DNA from: Enterococcus sp. DIV0660C
GTDB taxonomy: Bacteria > Bacillota > Bacilli > Lactobacillales > Enterococcaceae
NCBI RefSeq assembly: GCF_017316125.1
Contig: NZ_JAFLWA010000009.1
Span: forward strand, 1 to 43,170
Length of the DNA: 43,170 nt
Reading direction: 5' to 3'
In this document: piece by piece, positions 40,328 through 43,170 of the stretch
Layout: every line of letters starts with the position of its first letter
Position numbering within the stretch: the stretch's first letter is position 1
Position numbers and translations under genes: made by a program
Notes under the pieces: generated by a model
Database searches by the model: none
The model's input: the letters and a program-made list of their open reading frames with translations, nothing else
Told to the model about the DNA's origin: nothing

Positions 40328-43141
40328 TTGACAAAGCGTATTGACCGAATTTATCTCTATGTCAAAGAAAAAACCGCTCATTTAACAAAAGCAGAAGCTG
40401 ATCGAGGAGTAACTACTCAAGAAATTGCTGAAATACTAGGAATTCAACGAACAAATAGTAGTAAAGATTTAAACCAGTTAGTTCGTGAAGGAAAATTAAT
40501 CAAGTCCGATGGCAGACCAGTCCGTTACATATATCAAAAGGCAGATGTATATCAAAAACCTGAAAGCAAGCATGTCGTTAGTTACAAAGAGGATGTTCTA
40601 CCAATTGAGGAACCAATCGTTTCTATTGATACAAAAGATATTTTTTCCAAAATTATTGGTGAAAATGGCAGTATGAAAAATGCTGTTGAACAGGCAAAAG
40701 CTGCCATCTTGTACCCACCTAGAGGATTAAATTGTTTGATTACGGGGCCAACTGGCTCTGGGAAAACCTATTTTGCACATGCAATGTTTCATTTTGCCAA
40801 AGCAAATCATGTCATTGATGAAGAAAAAGAATTGATTGTGTTCAATTGTGCCGATTATGCAAATAATCCAGAATTATTGATGAGTCATCTTTTTGGGTAT
40901 ACAAAAGGCGCATTTACTGGTGCAACTGAAGAAAAAATGGGGATTATTGACCAAGCAGACGGTGGGATGCTCTTTCTAGATGAAATTCATCGTTTACCGC
41001 CAGAAGGACAAGAAATGATCTTTTATTTTATGGATCATGGAACTTATAGCCGATTGGGTGAGACGACGAAATCACATGAAGCAAACGTCCGTATCGTTGG
41101 TGCAACGACAGAAGACCCCGGCTCTTCCTTGTTGGAAACTTTTGTTAGACGGATTCCAATCAATATTCAACTACCGTCTTTCGAAAAGCGACCTGCTAAT
41201 GAAAAAGTCGATTTGGTAAAGATCATGATTGCTCATGAAGCGAATCGGATCCAACGAAAAATTTCTCTGACGGAAGATGTTGCCAAAGCCTTAATTGGTA
41301 GTGTTACTTATGGGAATATTGGACAATTGAAATCAAATATCCAACTGATTTGCGCACGTGGATTTCTAAATCATATGAACTCACCCGAAATTTCGATTAC
41401 CGTTAGTGATTTAACAGAAGGAATTCGAAGTGGGCTAATTCAGCTAGCTAGCAACCGCGTAGCAATGGCAGAGCTATCAAAAATTCTAGAGCCCAAATTA
41501 ACAATCATACCAAATGATGACATAATGAAAATCCAATCAGATTCGTATGAATTGCCTTATAACTTATACGATATTATTGGAGATAAAGCGGCTTTGTTGA
41601 AATCTGATGGCTTAGATCAAGAGGCAATCAACCATTTTATTTCGACAGATATCAATATTCATTTGAAATCTTTTTATAAAGATCATGGATTTTCTTTCAA
41701 TGCTGACAACAAATTGGCTGAATTTGTTGATCCTAAAGTAATTGAAGTAACACATCAAATTTATAGTATGGTTAAGAATTCTTTGCCTTATGAATTTCAA
41801 CAGAATTTTATTTATGCGATGAGTTTGCATATCAGTTCATTTTTGAAAAAAATCAATTTAGGGGAAGAACGACACACGAATGATAACATTCGAGAAATGA
41901 CATTTGATTTTCCCGAAGAGTATGCAGTTGCAAAAGAAGTCCGTAAATATATTGAAGAATACTTTCAAGTTCGTATTCCAGAAAGTGAAGATTATTATTT
42001 GACAGTCTTATTAGTGTCCTTACGAGCAAATCAAGCAACTGGCCGAATCGGCGTTGTGGTTGCAGCTCACGGAAATAGCACAGCTAGTAGCATGGTTCAA
42101 GTAGTAAAACAACTTTTAGATGTTGAAAATGTTCGAGCAGTTGATATGCCGTTGGATATGGATCCTAAAACGGCTCTTAGCCGAATTGAACGAAAGGTTC
42201 AAGAGGTTGATGAAGGTAGTGGCGTTATTCTGTTAGTTGATATGGGCTCGTTGGCCTCGTTCAATACTCAAATTCAGCGAGAGACAGGAATTCCAATTCG
42301 AACAGTTGATATGGTGACGACGTCGTTAGTTTTAGAAACTGTTCGAAAAGTCTCTGTTTTAGGAACAGATCTAGATACACTTTATGATTCCTTAAAAAAC
42401 TTTCGTGGTTACGCGGCTGTTTCTCCTGCACCAGCTAGTGAAAAGCCAGCTCAAGAGCAAAAAGCAATTTTAGCTATTTGTGCTTCGGGAGAAGGGACGG
42501 CAAAGAGAATCAAGGAATTGATTGAACGAGCGGTAAGTAAACGACAAGAAGCAGAGATAACAGTTTTAGCTTTATCCATTGTTGAATTAGAAAAAGAACT
42601 GCCACGTATTCAATCAGAATATCAAGTGATTGCTACTACAGGAATCACTGATCCTAAAATTGCGGCACCCTTTATTCCACTTGAGCGCTTTATTGATCAA
42701 AATATCGAGTTGATTTTAGACCAACTGTTACTTGAAGCGGATTTAGAAGACGCGCCAGAGGTTTCTTTAACCGAAGAAACGGCGAAAGAAACATGTGTGG
42801 ACTTTATATCAGATAACTTTACTTTTATTAATGGAAGAAAACTGATCGATCCTATTTGGAATTTTGCTGAACATGTGACAGAAAGTATTGGATTAGCTAG
42901 CAAAGAATATGGCTTTAAAATCAATTTGGTCATGCACACAGCTGGGATGATTGAACGAATCGTATTAAATGAACCATTGACTGCCGATAAAGCAGAATTG
43001 GATCAAACGGTTCAAGATCCGTTTTACACAATGCTTCAAAGTTCGATTGTTCCATTAGAGGAAAGAGTGAACTTAAAGATTCCTTTGGTTGAAAGCTATT
43101 ATATTTTACGTTTAATCCATAATCAGTTGGCTAAAGTGTGA
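40328..43141 (+). CDS. LevR/MptR-type sigma-54-dependent PTS regulator
   Basis: 937 residues from TTG 40328 (MTKRIDRIYLYV), behind AGGAAGG at 10 bases; a TTG at 40301 has poor spacing. Order: N-terminal winged HTH (TTQEIAEILGIQRTNSSKDLNQLVREGKLI), sigma-54 AAA+ domain with Walker A GPTGSGKT (about 139-146), GAFTGA (about 194-199) and Walker B GMLFLDE. Then PRD1, an EIIA-Man-like domain with H581 in VVAAHGNS, an EIIB-like domain (LAICASGEGTAKRIKELI), and a C-terminal PRD2. Activity is set by PTS phosphorylation. Such activators sit beside the mannose-class PTS operon they switch on, probably just past the right edge. Confidence 0.93.
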   Translation: MTKRIDRIYLYVKEKTAHLTKAEADRGVTTQEIAEILGIQRTNSSKDLNQLVREGKLIKSDGRPVRYIYQKADVYQKPESKHVVSYKEDVLPIEEPIVSIDTKDIFSKIIGENGSMKNAVEQAKAAILYPPRGLNCLITGPTGSGKTYFAHAMFHFAKANHVIDEEKELIVFNCADYANNPELLMSHLFGYTKGAFTGATEEKMGIIDQADGGMLFLDEIHRLPPEGQEMIFYFMDHGTYSRLGETTKSHEANVRIVGATTEDPGSSLLETFVRRIPINIQLPSFEKRPANEKVDLVKIMIAHEANRIQRKISLTEDVAKALIGSVTYGNIGQLKSNIQLICARGFLNHMNSPEISITVSDLTEGIRSGLIQLASNRVAMAELSKILEPKLTIIPNDDIMKIQSDSYELPYNLYDIIGDKAALLKSDGLDQEAINHFISTDINIHLKSFYKDHGFSFNADNKLAEFVDPKVIEVTHQIYSMVKNSLPYEFQQNFIYAMSLHISSFLKKINLGEERHTNDNIREMTFDFPEEYAVAKEVRKYIEEYFQVRIPESEDYYLTVLLVSLRANQATGRIGVVVAAHGNSTASSMVQVVKQLLDVENVRAVDMPLDMDPKTALSRIERKVQEVDEGSGVILLVDMGSLASFNTQIQRETGIPIRTVDMVTTSLVLETVRKVSVLGTDLDTLYDSLKNFRGYAAVSPAPASEKPAQEQKAILAICASGEGTAKRIKELIERAVSKRQEAEITVLALSIVELEKELPRIQSEYQVIATTGITDPKIAAPFIPLERFIDQNIELILDQLLLEADLEDAPEVSLTEETAKETCVDFISDNFTFINGRKLIDPIWNFAEHVTESIGLASKEYGFKINLVMHTAGMIERIVLNEPLTADKAELDQTVQDPFYTMLQSSIVPLEERVNLKIPLVESYYILRLIHNQLAKV

Positions 43142-43170
43142 CACACTCAATAAACAATACACAAAAAGGA
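43142..43170 (+). other. Start of the region downstream of the LevR-type gene (cut by the window edge)
   Basis: Only 29 bases are seen. No -24/-12 element (TGGCAC-N5-TTGC) is present in them. Confidence 0.3.

Overview
The window is low-GC Firmicute DNA and most likely comes from an Enterococcus chromosome. The grounds are a dltXABCD operon, the L21-Prp-L27 cluster with a Prp-cleavable L27 N-terminus, nrdD/nrdG, Mga-type and LevR-type PTS-domain regulators, strong AGGAGG ribosome binding sites and several TTG starts. The species cannot be fixed from the sequence alone. Protein functions rest on recognised motifs; no database search was run.

Layout. 1-1351 is the 3' end of a secreted or surface protein with a 306-bp tandem repeat. 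1644-5701 is a compact + strand operon: a processive-type GT2 glycosyltransferase, a 26-residue membrane peptide, a UDP-GlcNAc 2-epimerase and an Mga-type regulator. It looks like a minimal polysaccharide synthase locus. 5766-8702 (- strand) is nrdG and nrdD, with a candidate pair of NrdR boxes upstream. 9008-11849 encodes a BceAB-type peptide exporter or resistance transporter without its usual two-component system. 12151-16573 is the dlt operon, followed by an inverted-repeat-rich intergenic element and a terminator. 16967-20680 holds an M42 aminopeptidase, a DUF975 membrane protein, a YhfI-like MBL hydrolase and a lipoate ligase.

20748-23306 holds two divergent genes that both look like pseudoenzymes: a 7TM GHKL histidine-kinase homologue lacking its phospho-acceptor His and ATP-binding boxes, and a SipW-type signal peptidase homologue lacking both catalytic residues. 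23419-25556 has TrmR, a lone tRNA-Arg(UCU) with a perfect consensus promoter, a GNAT acetyltransferase and an apparently frameshifted small gene. 25845-29408 has a SulP transporter, a uracil-DNA-glycosylase-family gene and the L21 leader with rplU-prp-rpmA.

29594-37651 is a galactoside utilisation locus: a LacI regulator, a PTS EIIC without EIIA or EIIB, DUF3284, GH36 alpha-galactosidase, GH42 beta-galactosidase and a convergent GntR/UTRA regulator, with cre and LacI-type operators. 37902-40008 has a small XRE regulator, a 51-residue membrane peptide and a secreted leucine-rich-repeat protein. 40328-43141 is a LevR/MptR-type sigma-54 activator whose target PTS operon probably lies beyond the right edge.

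The best candidates for undescribed biology are the divergent pseudokinase/pseudo-signal-peptidase pair (20748-23306) and the 26-residue peptide wedged between the GT2 synthase and the epimerase (2960-3040). Three real small genes (2960-3040, 12151-12300, 38264-38419) are short enough to be missed by routine gene calling.
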